Source: Streptomyces sp. 8K308 (GTDB taxonomy: Bacteria > Actinomycetota > Actinomycetes > Streptomycetales > Streptomycetaceae). Taken from it: 39,140 nucleotides of DNA. The stretch is from NCBI RefSeq assembly GCF_004348315.1, contig NZ_SMKC01000028.1, positions 1 to 39,140 on the forward strand, read 5' to 3'. A program made the position numbers and the translations under genes. A model generated the notes under the pieces. That model made no database searches and was not told the DNA's origin. It saw only the letters and a program-made list of their open reading frames with translations. Numbering within the stretch: position 1 is the stretch's first letter; the number at the start of each line of letters is the position of its first letter. This document shows, in pieces, positions 7,941 through 15,480 of the stretch.

Positions 7941-8708
7941 TCACCAACGAGGACGCTCGCCGCTCGTGAGGACGGCGAGGAACAGGTCCCGGTGGCGCAG
8001 CACGAGGTCACGGCCGCCGTCGGCCCAACCGACGGCGCCCTCGGCGTGCTCGCGGCGGGCGGGCGGCTGGGCGGGGTCGCCGAGCATGGCGGACTCCAGC
8101 TCCACGATCCTGGTCTGCTGCTCGACGATGGCGTCGAGCAGCGTCCCGGCGTCGAAGGCCGGGTCATAGCCGTCGCGGAAATCGCGGAGGTGGGCGGCCT
8201 GTTGCTCGATCGGCACCTGCATGCGCTCCAGAACGCACCAGCCCCAGGCCGCGTAGGCCAGGTCGTCGACGCGGCGGCCTGGCCGGCAGGCGTCCCAGTC
8301 CACGAAGGCGACGGGCAGTCCGTCGCGGAAGACGGTGTTGTAGACGCCGGGGTCGCCGTGAATCACGCACTCCTGGTCGCCGGCCAACGGATGCCCGGCG
8401 GTCGCCTCGTGCAACGCGCGCAGCGCGGCGCCACCGCGGGCGTACGCGCCGGCGGCCCGCTGGCTCGGGTGATCGGTCGTCCGGCCGTCGACGAAGGTCA
8501 GGATGTCCCGCCCCCGGTCGTCCACCCCGAGGTGACGCGGGGCGTACGGGTAACCGACCGCCTCGAGATGCCGCAGCACGGCGGCGGCGAACGCCGCCCG
8601 CTCGCCGCGCGTGCGGCGCACGGTGTCACCGACGCGGACCACCTCGGCGGTGAACTTGCCGCCCGTCAGCGGCACTTCTTGCACGAGGGCCTTCCGCTCA
8701 GCGGACAT
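7941..8708 (-). CDS. Aminoglycoside phosphotransferase (APH)-family kinase
   Basis: 255 residues from ATG 8708 (MSAERKALVQ), which overlaps the end of the DUF397 gene by 11 bp; a TTG two codons earlier is also possible. The kinase catalytic loop is VIHGDPGVYN (His117, Asp119, Asn124) and the metal-binding Asp137 is in FVDWD, as in APH/choline kinase-like enzymes. Members phosphorylate hydroxylated small molecules, and only some give aminoglycoside resistance. Nothing here indicates a particular antibiotic. Position after an XRE/DUF397 pair is common in actinomycetes, and translational coupling to DUF397 suggests co-expression. Confidence 0.85.
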   Translation of the reverse strand: MSAERKALVQEVPLTGGKFTAEVVRVGDTVRRTRGERAAFAAAVLRHLEAVGYPYAPRHLGVDDRGRDILTFVDGRTTDHPSQRAAGAYARGGAALRALHEATAGHPLAGDQECVIHGDPGVYNTVFRDGLPVAFVDWDACRPGRRVDDLAYAAWGWCVLERMQVPIEQQAAHLRDFRDGYDPAFDAGTLLDAIVEQQTRIVELESAMLGDPAQPPARREHAEGAVGWADGGRDLVLRHRDLFLAVLTSGERPRW

Positions 8709-8895
8709 GCTCAAGGAAGGCGCCCCAGGCGGCGGGCTCGAACAGCAGCACGGCGGCGTCGGGGTTCTTGCTGTCGCGGACGGGGAGGACGTCCACGATT
8801 CTGTCGGCGACTTCGACGCAGTCGCCGCCGGTGTTGTCGCTGTAGCTGGACTTCCGCCACACCACAGGGTTCAGGTCAAGTGGCCGGGCTCGCAC
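8698..8895 (-). CDS. DUF397 domain-containing protein
   Basis: About 65 residues from GTG 8895. The DUF397 core is unmistakable: VVWRKSSYSDNTGGDCVEVA, then VRDSKNPD and a terminal WGAFLEHVR. Reading frame open further upstream to 9183 is antisense-like noise over the regulator gene. The start overlaps the 3' end of the XRE/DUF5753 gene by 25 bp, the usual arrangement of this pair. DUF397 proteins accompany Scr1-type XRE regulators and, in the BldB/WhiJ-associated systems, act with them in developmental control; the biochemical mechanism is unclear. Confidence 0.85.
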   Translation of the reverse strand: MRARPLDLNPVVWRKSSYSDNTGGDCVEVADRIVDVLPVRDSKNPDAAVLLFEPAAWGAFLEHVR

Positions 8896-9713
8896 GGGTA
8901 GTCGTCCTCCATGATCTGCTTGATCAGGTCCTTGGTGGCATCGGGCAACAATGCGTGCACCTGGATCAGGTTGTAGATCGACAGGTACCGCGTCACATCC
9001 ACCGACGACTGTACAAGTGAGCCCACGCTCATGCCTTCCAGATAGACGAGCTCCGGGGCATCGTTGAACGACAGGATCGACAGGGCGCCACCCATGGCGC
9101 CATGGTGCCCGGCTTTGAACTCCAGTACCTGAAGTGTCACCTGTGGGTGGTCCGCCATCGCGAGCAGATGCGGAGTTGTTCACGCATCACCTCGGCGCTG
9201 CCGACCGGGCGACGGAGAGGGGCTTCGTCCAGCACCGACCAGAGAGCCAGCGGGTTCGGGCCGGTTGAGCGGCTCTTGACTGATGCGCGCCTGCACCTGA
9301 CGTTCCAGCTCCTCATCGGTGATGTGCGGCAAGCCAGACCTCGGAGCAACGCGGGCATAGGTCTCGGTCTGCAGCATGCCCGGGATGGTGTGCGTGTACT
9401 TCTGCACCCTCCGGGCCCGCATCTCCTCGTTCGTGTACGGCCTGACCCAAGCCATGTCGGCTTGACGCGTCATGCGCCACCACAGGTCCGTGATCTCGCC
9501 GTCGGCGGACAGCGCATCGTCGATCTGCTGGGCCAGCGCCTCGTTGGGCGGGTCCGTGGCCAGCTCGACCTGCGCGATGCGCGTGTGGGAGACGAACGAC
9601 GCGTCGGCCAGCTGCTGTTGGGTCCAGTCCTTACCCTGCCGCAACTTGCGGACGCGCGCGCCCAGCATTGCGGCCAGCGACGCGCGAGGGTCGAGCGGCT
9701 TCGGTCCGGCCAT
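8871..9713 (-). pseudogene. XRE-family HTH regulator with DUF5753 (Scr1-type), broken by two frameshifts
   Basis: Three minus-strand frames line up as one regulator of about 280 residues. From ATG 9713 (MAGPKPLDP) an XRE helix-turn-helix (residues about 15-70, with TQQQLADASFVSHTRIAQVE) and the start of DUF5753 (PGMLQTETYAR) run to about 9277. The match then jumps by one base to NPLALWSVLDEAPLRRPVG and MREQLR. Near 9170 it jumps back to LLAMADHPQVTLQVLEF and runs to the stop at 8871. The first event looks like one inserted base and the second like one missing base, so they compensate in frame. Without correction translation stops at 9180. It is either a true pseudogene or carries two sequencing errors. 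The partner DUF397 and APH genes downstream are intact. Confidence 0.78.
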
Positions 9714-9760
9714 GGCGGTGCCTCTTTTCACTTCCCGGGACTCAAGTCATCACCCCTGGT

Positions 9761-9778
9761 GAACGTAGTGACACGTTC
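9761..9778. promoter_or_regulatory. Inverted repeat upstream of the XRE regulator
   Basis: GAACGT at 9761-9766 and ACGTTC at 9773-9778 are perfect complements separated by six bases, 48 bp before the regulator start and 62 bp before the divergent gene. This fits an operator for a dimeric HTH protein, probably autoregulation. It is seen in sequence only. Confidence 0.4.
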
Positions 9779-9839
9779 CGATGATGGGAGGGGAAACGGA
9801 CGGATCAACCGCCCGAAGGTGTGGAAAGGTGAATGCCGG

Positions 9840-10412
9840 ATGAGCGACACGGGCAAGCCGGAGCGGAGGCGGCCGGGCACCCACTGGCCGGAGGCCCTGC
9901 CGGATCCCGATGACGTCGAGTTCGAGAGGGACGAGGGGGTCCTGCGTGACATCGCCGAAGGCCTCCGCGGTTGTCCCGACAGGAGGCCGCGCCTACCGGC
10001 GCTGCTGCGCGAGGCGAACCGGCTCGGCGAGACCAACCGACGCAGCCGTGGCTCACTGCCGCAGCCCCACGCCGATAGCGTGGAGGCGGGTTCCGGAAGG
10101 AGCGAGATGTCCCGCACGGACAAGACCAAACCGGTCTGGGTGCGCCACGCGGAGCACGATCCCCGGCCGGTGCACGACCACCGCTTCGGCGGCTGCGACC
10201 TGCCGCCGCGCCCGATGCCGGAGGGCTCGGACACCCGCTGCCGGTGGGAGCGCCCCGAGGCGCACATCTTCGGCCACACCTGCTGTTCGGGGTGCCACGA
10301 CCGCGTCTGCGTCGCGGAGTGGCAGCAGTACGTGAAGGCCGGCAACCGCAGGGACCGCTACGCCGCCCGGCGCGAGGCGCGCCGTTTCCGCGACGGCGAG
10401 GTCGACGACTGA
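9840..10412 (+). CDS. Hypothetical Cys/His-rich small protein with an alternative internal start
   Basis: A 190-residue frame from ATG 9840 (MSDTGKPERRRPG). A second in-frame ATG at 10107 (MSRTDKTKPVWVRH) is preceded by an excellent GGAAGGAG (10095-10102) and would yield 101 residues. The second half alone looks like a compact conserved actinobacterial protein: WVRHAEHDPRPVHDHRFGGC, then CRWERPEAH, then CCSGCHDRVC. The spaced Cys and His residues suggest a small zinc site. The first half is charged and low complexity. Either both products are made or the true gene starts at 10107 with a short upstream gene fused in frame. No function can be assigned. Confidence 0.6.
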   Translation: MSDTGKPERRRPGTHWPEALPDPDDVEFERDEGVLRDIAEGLRGCPDRRPRLPALLREANRLGETNRRSRGSLPQPHADSVEAGSGRSEMSRTDKTKPVWVRHAEHDPRPVHDHRFGGCDLPPRPMPEGSDTRCRWERPEAHIFGHTCCSGCHDRVCVAEWQQYVKAGNRRDRYAARREARRFRDGEVDD

Positions 10413-10440
10413 GGCGGGCGCCGGTTGGCATCATGGCCAC

Positions 10441-10857
10441 ATGGCTACAGAATCACGGCATATCGCCCAGTCCATCGCTCGTCCCGCCGGCGAGGTGTAC
10501 GCCTTCGTGTCGCAGCCGGCCAACGTCCCGGCGTGGGCCGCGGGGCTCGGGAGTTCCGTGGCGGAGGTGGGCGAGGGCGAGTGGTTCGCCGAGTCGCCCA
10601 TGGGGCCGGTGCGGATCGCGTTCGCGCCGACCAACGAGTACGGGGTGGTGGACCACGACGTGATGCTGCCGACGGGGGACGTGGTGCACAACCCGATGCG
10701 GGTGATCCCGGACGGCGCGGACGCGTGCGAGGTGGTGTTCACCGTGCGACGGCTGGCGGGGATGAGTGACGAGGAGTTCGACCGGGACGCGGGCCAGGTG
10801 GCGGCGGATCTGACTCGGCTCAGGGAGATCCTGGAGGGCGACGAGAGGCGAGGATGA
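10441..10857 (+). CDS. SRPBCC family protein
   Basis: 138 residues from ATG 10441. The pattern of an amphipathic N-terminal strand (SRHIAQSIARPAGEVYAFVS), the helix PANVPAWAAGLG and a long C-terminal helix (EEFDRDAGQVAADLTRLREI) is that of the START/Bet v 1-like polyketide cyclase/dehydrase fold. Such proteins bind hydrophobic ligands or act as small cyclases, and no catalytic residue can be named. It stands alone, followed by a terminator-like hairpin at 10912-10930. It lies 11 kb from the tetramate cluster, so a role there is unlikely. Confidence 0.8.
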   Translation: MATESRHIAQSIARPAGEVYAFVSQPANVPAWAAGLGSSVAEVGEGEWFAESPMGPVRIAFAPTNEYGVVDHDVMLPTGDVVHNPMRVIPDGADACEVVFTVRRLAGMSDEEFDRDAGQVAADLTRLREILEGDERRG

Positions 10858-10911
10858 GCCGTCCCGTCCCGCCACCAGCCGCATGGCGACAGCCAGTGGC
10901 GGTCTCCTGAG

Positions 10912-10930
10912 GCGCGCCGCGCCGGCGCGC
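10912..10930. terminator. GC-rich hairpin between the SRPBCC gene and the ABC importer
   Basis: GCGCGCCG (10912-10919) and CGGCGCGC (10923-10930) form an 8-bp stem with a 3-base loop and no T-tract, as is usual for actinobacterial terminators. It lies 24 bp before the probable start of the binding-protein gene and could also act in that gene's leader. Confidence 0.5.
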
Positions 10931-10953
10931 GTAACGGCCCAGAATCGGTGCGC

Positions 10954-11904
10954 ATGGAATCGCCGAAGGTGGGTAGCCGCGCGGCCATGGCTCCACCGAG
11001 GGAAAAACATCGATCAATTCAGAGAAATCCGGAGACGACGAAAGGTGTCAGCCGTCGGGCCCTGCTGGCCGGGGTGGCCGCGTTCGGCGCCCTGGGGGCC
11101 GCCGGCTGCTCGCGGGTCGCCGCCGAGGGAAAGGTCGAGGGCGGCGATCTGCTCGATCGGCTGCGGGATAGCGGCTCGGTGAAGATCGGAATCGCCAGCG
11201 AGCCGCCGTTCGGCTATATCGACGACCAGGGCGAGCCGACCGGCGAGGCCCCCGAGGTCGCCAAGGTCATCTTCCGACGGCTCGGCGTGGACAATGTCAC
11301 ACCGGTCCCGGTCGAATTCAGCGCGCTGATTCCGGGTCTCAAGGCCCAGCAGTTCGATGTGGTGTCGGCCGGGATGTACATCAATCCGGACCGGTGCGCC
11401 CAGGTGCTGTTCTCCGATCCCGACTACCTCATGCTCGACTCGTTCATCGTGCCGGCCGGCAACCCGCGCGGGCTGCGCGACTACGACGACGTGGCCGAGC
11501 AGGGGCTCGTCCTGGCCACCGGCCAGGCGTACGCCCAGATCGACTACGCGGAGGCGGCCGGCGTGCGGGACGTGCTGATCCTGCCCGACCAGGTGGCCGG
11601 CCTCGACGCGGTGGTGCAGGGCCGCGCCGACGCGTTCGCCGGTACGAACGTCACGGTCAACGGCGTGGTCGAGGGCAACGACCGGGTCGAGGCGATCGAG
11701 CCGTTCCAGCCCATGGTGGACGGCGAGCCGGCCTACGGCGCGGGCGGCTTCGCGTTCCGGCCGTCCGAGAAGAATTTCCGGGACGCGTTCAACGAGGAGC
11801 TGTTGCGCATCCGGGATAGCGGAGAACTCCTGGAGATCGTGGCACCGTTCGGGTTCACCGAGGCGGAGATGACGGATCTCACCGCTGAGGAGCTGTGCCG
11901 ATGA
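10954..11904 (+). CDS. ehuB: Ectoine/hydroxyectoine-type ABC transporter substrate-binding lipoprotein (EhuB-like)
   Basis: A 316-residue extracellular solute-binding protein of family 3. The start is uncertain: ATG 10954 or 10987, or GTG 10948, none with a good Shine-Dalgarno. The N-terminus has a twin-arginine signal (SRRALLAG, Arg34-Arg35) and lipobox LGAAGC (Cys52), so it is a Tat-exported lipoprotein. The mature domain begins VKIGIASEPPFGYID and contains GEAPEVAKVIFRRLGV, AGMYINPDRC and a C-terminal PFGFTEAEM. These segments agree with what I recall of EhuB rather than generic His/Gln binding proteins. It is first in a four-gene operon with ATGA overlaps. The substrate is probably ectoine, hydroxyectoine or a similar cyclic amino acid derivative, and this is inferred from similarity only. 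Confidence 0.75.
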   Translation: MESPKVGSRAAMAPPREKHRSIQRNPETTKGVSRRALLAGVAAFGALGAAGCSRVAAEGKVEGGDLLDRLRDSGSVKIGIASEPPFGYIDDQGEPTGEAPEVAKVIFRRLGVDNVTPVPVEFSALIPGLKAQQFDVVSAGMYINPDRCAQVLFSDPDYLMLDSFIVPAGNPRGLRDYDDVAEQGLVLATGQAYAQIDYAEAAGVRDVLILPDQVAGLDAVVQGRADAFAGTNVTVNGVVEGNDRVEAIEPFQPMVDGEPAYGAGGFAFRPSEKNFRDAFNEELLRIRDSGELLEIVAPFGFTEAEMTDLTAEELCR

Positions 11905-12662
11905 TGACCGAAGGAATGTTCACCAACTACTTTCTGCCGGGCATCTGGGTCACGATTCAGGTGACCCTCTACAGCGCGGCGCTCGGAGCGGTCGTGGCCT
12001 TTGTGGTCGGCACCCTGCGCACCTCACGGCTGTGGATAGTCCGCTTTCTCGCCGGCTGTTACTTCGAGATCTTCCGCGGCATGTCCGCACTGATCCTGAT
12101 GTTCTGGCTGGTGTTCGCGCTGCCGCTGTTGCTCGGCTGGCAGCTGGTTCCGATGTATGCCGGAGTGCTCGCTCTCGGGCTCACCTACGGCGCCTACGGC
12201 GCGGAGATCGTGCGCGGCTCGCTGGCCGCCGTTCCGGTGGCACAGCGCGAGGCGGGGGTCGCGTTGGGCTTCACCAGGCTGCAGCGGCTGCGCAGGATCG
12301 AGATCCCGCAGGCGTGGCCCGAGATGGTGCCGCCGTTCAACAACCTGCTGATCGAGCTGCTCAAGGGCACCGCCCTGGTCTCCACGATCACGGTCGGTGA
12401 CATGCTCTTCGCCGGCAACCTGGTGCGGATCGGCAGCAACGAGAGCGCGCCGATCTACACGCTGCTGCTGGTGCTCTACTTCGCGATGGCCTTCCTCATC
12501 ACCCGCGGCATGCGGGTGGTCGAGCGGCACGCCAAGGCCGGCGTCGGGCAGCGGACCGAGCGCCGCGCACTCTTCTCGCGCCGCGGGGCACCCCCGCCAC
12601 GGAGCGGCGGCGCCGCGGGCAACGAGCCGCTGACGGCCGGGGGATCGGTGGTGGCGCGATGA
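11901..12662 (+). CDS. ehuC: ABC transporter permease, EhuC-like
   Basis: 253 residues from ATG 11901, overlapping the ehuB stop as ATGA; GAGGAG lies just upstream. The polar amino acid permease (HisMQ) fold is seen, with about five hydrophobic helices. The coupling loop reads YGAEIVRGSLAAVPVAQREAGVALG and is followed by LLKGTALVSTITVGDM. EhuC-type features include YFEIFRGMSALILMFW. Compared with the usual 220-235 residues there is an extra Arg/Pro/Gly-rich cytoplasmic tail of about 25 residues after HAKAGVGQ. It pairs with EhuD to form the membrane channel. Confidence 0.78.
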   Translation: MMTEGMFTNYFLPGIWVTIQVTLYSAALGAVVAFVVGTLRTSRLWIVRFLAGCYFEIFRGMSALILMFWLVFALPLLLGWQLVPMYAGVLALGLTYGAYGAEIVRGSLAAVPVAQREAGVALGFTRLQRLRRIEIPQAWPEMVPPFNNLLIELLKGTALVSTITVGDMLFAGNLVRIGSNESAPIYTLLLVLYFAMAFLITRGMRVVERHAKAGVGQRTERRALFSRRGAPPPRSGGAAGNEPLTAGGSVVAR

Positions 12663-13318
12663 GCTTCGACTGGGACTGGGGAGTCGTCGACGACTTCATG
12701 CCGCTGTTCTGGGACGGCCTCGCGCTCACCCTGCGCGCGCTGCTGTTCGGCAGCCTCATCGCGTTCGGGCTCGGCCTCGTCTGGGCCCTGGCGATGCGCT
12801 CGCCGTTCACCTGGGTGCGGTGGCCGGTGACGGCGTTCACCGAGTTCGTCCGCAACACGCCGCTGCTGGTGCAGCTGTTCTTCCTCTACTACGTGCTGCC
12901 CGAGTGGGGTCCTTCGATGTCGGCGCTCACCACCGGGATCGTGGGCCTCGGCCTGCACTACTCGACGTACACCTCCGAGGTCTACCGGGCCGGCATCGAC
13001 GGCGTGCCCGTCGGCCAGTGGGAGGCGTCCAAGGCGCTGAGCCTGCCGCGCCGCCGCACCTGGACGGCCGTGATCCTGCCGCAGGCCATCCGCAGGGTGG
13101 TCCCGGCGCTCGGCAACTACGTCATCGCGATGCTGAAGGACTCCCCGATGATCGCCGTCATCGGGGCGCTCGACATGTTCGGAGAGGCCCGGAACTTCAG
13201 CAACGAGACCTTCACGACCGAGGCGTACACGATCGTCGGCGTCGCCTTCCTCGTCATCGCCTATCCGGCCTCTCTGCTCATCAGATTCCTGGAGCGTCGT
13301 CTTGCCCTCACCAGCTGA
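12659..13318 (+). CDS. ehuD: ABC transporter permease, EhuD-like
   Basis: 219 residues from ATG 12659, again overlapping the previous stop as ATGA. It has the HisMQ permease fold with helices near residues 20-40, 55-80, 85-105 and 185-205. The coupling motif is YRAGIDGVPVGQWEASKAL. The segments EFVRNTPLLVQLFFLYYVLP and LHYSTYTSEVYRAGI match EhuD proteins as I recall them. It heterodimerises with EhuC. Its last 17 bases overlap the TTG start of the ATPase gene if that start is used. Confidence 0.78.
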   Translation: MSFDWDWGVVDDFMPLFWDGLALTLRALLFGSLIAFGLGLVWALAMRSPFTWVRWPVTAFTEFVRNTPLLVQLFFLYYVLPEWGPSMSALTTGIVGLGLHYSTYTSEVYRAGIDGVPVGQWEASKALSLPRRRTWTAVILPQAIRRVVPALGNYVIAMLKDSPMIAVIGALDMFGEARNFSNETFTTEAYTIVGVAFLVIAYPASLLIRFLERRLALTS

Positions 13319-14126
13319 AACCCCGATGCAGAACTCCCAGACCAACGGCACCCGGGCCAACGGCTCGGAGCTGGTCCGCTTCGACAAGGTCACCAAGCGG
13401 TTCGGCGGGACGACCGTCCTCGACCGGCTCGACTTCTCGGTGTCCACCGGAAAGCACGTCACCCTGATCGGCCCGTCCGGATCCGGCAAGACGACGATCC
13501 TGCGGCTGCTGATGACGCTGGTGAAGCCCGACGAGGGCACCATCAAGGTGGACGGCGAGTACCTCACCCACGAGGAGCGCGACGGCCGCCTCGTCAAGGC
13601 GGGCGACCGGCACGTGCGGGAGGTGCGCAAGAAGATCGGCATGGTCTTCCAGCACTTCAACCTCTTCCCCAACATGAAGGTGCTGCGCAATGTCACGGAG
13701 GCCCCGGTGCACGTGCTGGGCCTCGACAAGGACGAGGCGGAGCAGCGGGCCCGGGAGCTCATCGAACTGGTCGGTCTGTCCGAGCAGTTGGACAAGTACC
13801 CGAGCCAGCTCTCCGGCGGCCAGCAGCAACGCGTCGCGATCGCGCGGGCCCTGGCGATGCGGCCGCAGGTGCTGCTGCTCGACGAGGTGACCTCGGCGCT
13901 CGACCCTGAGCTGGTGGCCGGTGTGTTGGACGTGCTGCGGGACATCGCGCACAGCACGGACATCACCATGCTGGTGGTGACGCACGAGATGAGCTTCGCG
14001 CGGGACATCTCAGACGCCGTGCTGATGTTCGACCAGGGGCGGATCGTGGAGTCCGGTTCGCCGGACAAGATCTTCAGCGACCCGGAGCACGACCGGACCC
14101 GGGAGTTCCTCAGCACGGTCCTGTAG
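13302..14126 (+). CDS. ehuA: ABC transporter ATP-binding protein, EhuA-like
   Basis: 274 residues from TTG 13302, which has GGAG at 13291-13294; ATG 13326 is in frame but has no ribosome site. The ATPase motifs are complete: Walker A GPSGSGKT (57-64), Q-loop in MVFQHFN, signature LSGGQ (170-174), Walker B LLLDE (191-195) and switch His228. Walker B is followed by V instead of the usual P. It powers the EhuBCD importer as a cytoplasmic dimer. An insert at about residues 88-106 between Walker A and the Q-loop is common in the polar amino acid ATPases of this branch. Confidence 0.85.
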   Translation: MPSPAETPMQNSQTNGTRANGSELVRFDKVTKRFGGTTVLDRLDFSVSTGKHVTLIGPSGSGKTTILRLLMTLVKPDEGTIKVDGEYLTHEERDGRLVKAGDRHVREVRKKIGMVFQHFNLFPNMKVLRNVTEAPVHVLGLDKDEAEQRARELIELVGLSEQLDKYPSQLSGGQQQRVAIARALAMRPQVLLLDEVTSALDPELVAGVLDVLRDIAHSTDITMLVVTHEMSFARDISDAVLMFDQGRIVESGSPDKIFSDPEHDRTREFLSTVL

Positions 14127-14246
14127 GTCGGTAGCGCGACCGCGTCGGTACACGGAGCAACGAACGGCGTCAATGAACGCACCATGGGCGCCTTTCGTCG
14201 CTACGCTTGTACGAGCGAACACGGGGAGGACTGGCAGGAGGTCGAT

Positions 14247-15005
14247 GTGGCGATCGCGTCCGGGCGCACCGCTCCCTTGCACTCGGTGCGGTACGCGCTG
14301 CGCTTGCTGGAGGCCGCGGCCGATCACCCCGAGGGCCTGACCGAGGAGCGGCTGGTCCAGGGGGCCGGCCTGCCGCCGGGCCAACAGCGGGGCATCCTGC
14401 GGATGTTGATCCGGGACGGCTATCTGCGGCGGCTGCCGGACGGCGCGTTGACGGTCGGCGAGGCGCTGCTGGGGCTGAGCTCGGGCGCCGAGCGGCAGCA
14501 GCTGCGGCGCGAGCGGCTCCAGCGGGCGTTGGACACGCTGCGGGACTCGATCGGCGCGGCGGTCTACCTCGCCCGCTACACCGACGGCGAGTTGGAGGTG
14601 GCGCACATCTCCGGGACGCCGCAGCTGCCGGTGGTCAACGAGTGGGTCGACTTCCGCTCCGCGGCGCACGCCACGGCGATCGGCAAGTGCCTGCTCAGCC
14701 AGCTCGACCACGACGGCCGGCAGGACCACCTCTCCCGCCACAAGGCGGCCCGGCTGACCTCGCGCACCATCACCGACAGGCGAACGCTGCTGAGCGCGCT
14801 CGACCGGCAGCCGGCCACCATGCCGGTACTCGACATCCAGGAGTACGCGGTCGGCACGCTCTGCGCCGCGGTTCCGCTGACGGCGGGCGCGACCGTCGGC
14901 TGCCTGGCCCTCTCCCTCCCGGTCGGCCAGGCACATCGCCTCCGGATGGCTGCCGAAGCGCTCAACCGCCAGGCGGCACCGACGCTTCTGACGCTGGCGC
15001 TGTGA
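14247..15005 (+). CDS. IclR family transcriptional regulator
   Basis: 252 residues from GTG 14247, chosen because AGGAGG (14236-14241) sits five bases before it and the length then fits the family; the longer frame from 14184 has no ribosome site. An N-terminal winged helix-turn-helix (residues about 8-65, HSVRYALRLLEAAA) is followed by the IclR effector domain with AAHATAIGKCLL. It lies 120 bp after ehuA on the same strand, so it probably controls the importer and perhaps the enzymes at 0.6-5.4 kb. The terminal LTLAL codons and the following bases form the template of a tandem repeat array. Confidence 0.88.
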   Translation: MAIASGRTAPLHSVRYALRLLEAAADHPEGLTEERLVQGAGLPPGQQRGILRMLIRDGYLRRLPDGALTVGEALLGLSSGAERQQLRRERLQRALDTLRDSIGAAVYLARYTDGELEVAHISGTPQLPVVNEWVDFRSAAHATAIGKCLLSQLDHDGRQDHLSRHKAARLTSRTITDRRTLLSALDRQPATMPVLDIQEYAVGTLCAAVPLTAGATVGCLALSLPVGQAHRLRMAAEALNRQAAPTLLTLAL

Positions 15006-15160
15006 GTCCACGCCGACCTGCCGGCCCGCGCTGACGCTGCCGCTGAGACACCGCACCAACCTGCCGGCCCGCGCTGACGCTGCCGCTGAGACACCGCACC
15101 AACCTGCCGGCCCACGCTGACGCTGCCGCTGAGACACCGCACCAACCTGCCGGCCCACGC
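14988..15160. repeat. 43-bp tandem repeat grown from the 3' end of the IclR gene
   Basis: Units starting at ACCTG recur at 15016, 15059, 15102 and 15145, an exact 43-bp period, giving three full nearly identical copies and a partial fourth. Stepping back one period, the end of the IclR gene from 14988 (CTGACGCTGGCGCTG and its stop) matches the unit's CTGACGCTGCCGCTG segment, so the gene tail is a degenerate copy zero. There are no spacers, so this is not CRISPR. The period is not a multiple of three and the array lies after the stop. Confidence 0.85.
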
Positions 15161-15170
15161 CCCGACCTGG

Positions 15171-15189
15171 GCGGGGGCTTCGCCCCCGC
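15171..15189. terminator. Terminator-like hairpin after the IclR gene
   Basis: GCGGGGGC (15171-15178), loop TTC, GCCCCCGC (15182-15189): a perfect 8-bp stem just past the repeat array and before the convergent lyase gene. It could stop transcription from either side. Confidence 0.65.
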
Positions 15190-15480
15190 AGCCCCGGCTT
15201 GCGGCGCTCACCGCGCATTCCGACCGAGGCCGCCGCACCAGCTGTCTCACGGTCGCCCGGCCCGCGGCCGCGCGCCTCTACGCTCATCGCGCGAAAGGGG
15301 CGGGCGGTCTGGGCAGCGGCCACCGCGGCCAAGCGGCGCGGCCGCCGGGCCGGCGCGTAGCGCCCCCCCGCGGCGCGCGAAAGGGGCGGGTGGCGGGGAA
15401 AAAACTCCACCGCGACGCCGCGCGGGCCTACGGCCGGCGCGCAGCGCCCCCCGCAGCGCCCCCAGCGCCCCGGCGTCGGG
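15190..15480. other. Gene-free GC-rich intergenic stretch with a 16-bp direct repeat
   Basis: No credible gene lies between the IclR stop and the lyase stop. The sixteen bases GCGCGAAAGGGGCGGG occur at 15289-15304 and again at 15375-15390, 86 bp apart, within low-complexity G/C DNA that also holds several GGCCGCCGGGCC-like palindromes. No promoter or RNA gene can be supported. Confidence 0.5.

Noticed and set aside
8871..9158. Independent small gene
   Set aside because: Its sequence is the C-terminal part of DUF5753 and continues the upstream broken regulator.
10441..10857. SRPBCC protein as a polyketide cyclase of the PTM cluster
   Set aside because: It lies 11 kb away behind many unrelated genes, and PTM pathways need no such cyclase.
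15016..15160. Possible CRISPR array
   Set aside because: Copies are directly adjacent with no unique spacers and no cas genes nearby; it is a simple tandem repeat.
15241..15480. Structured noncoding RNA in the GC-rich gap
   Set aside because: Hairpins are expected by chance at this GC content, and no promoter or conserved pattern could be recognised.
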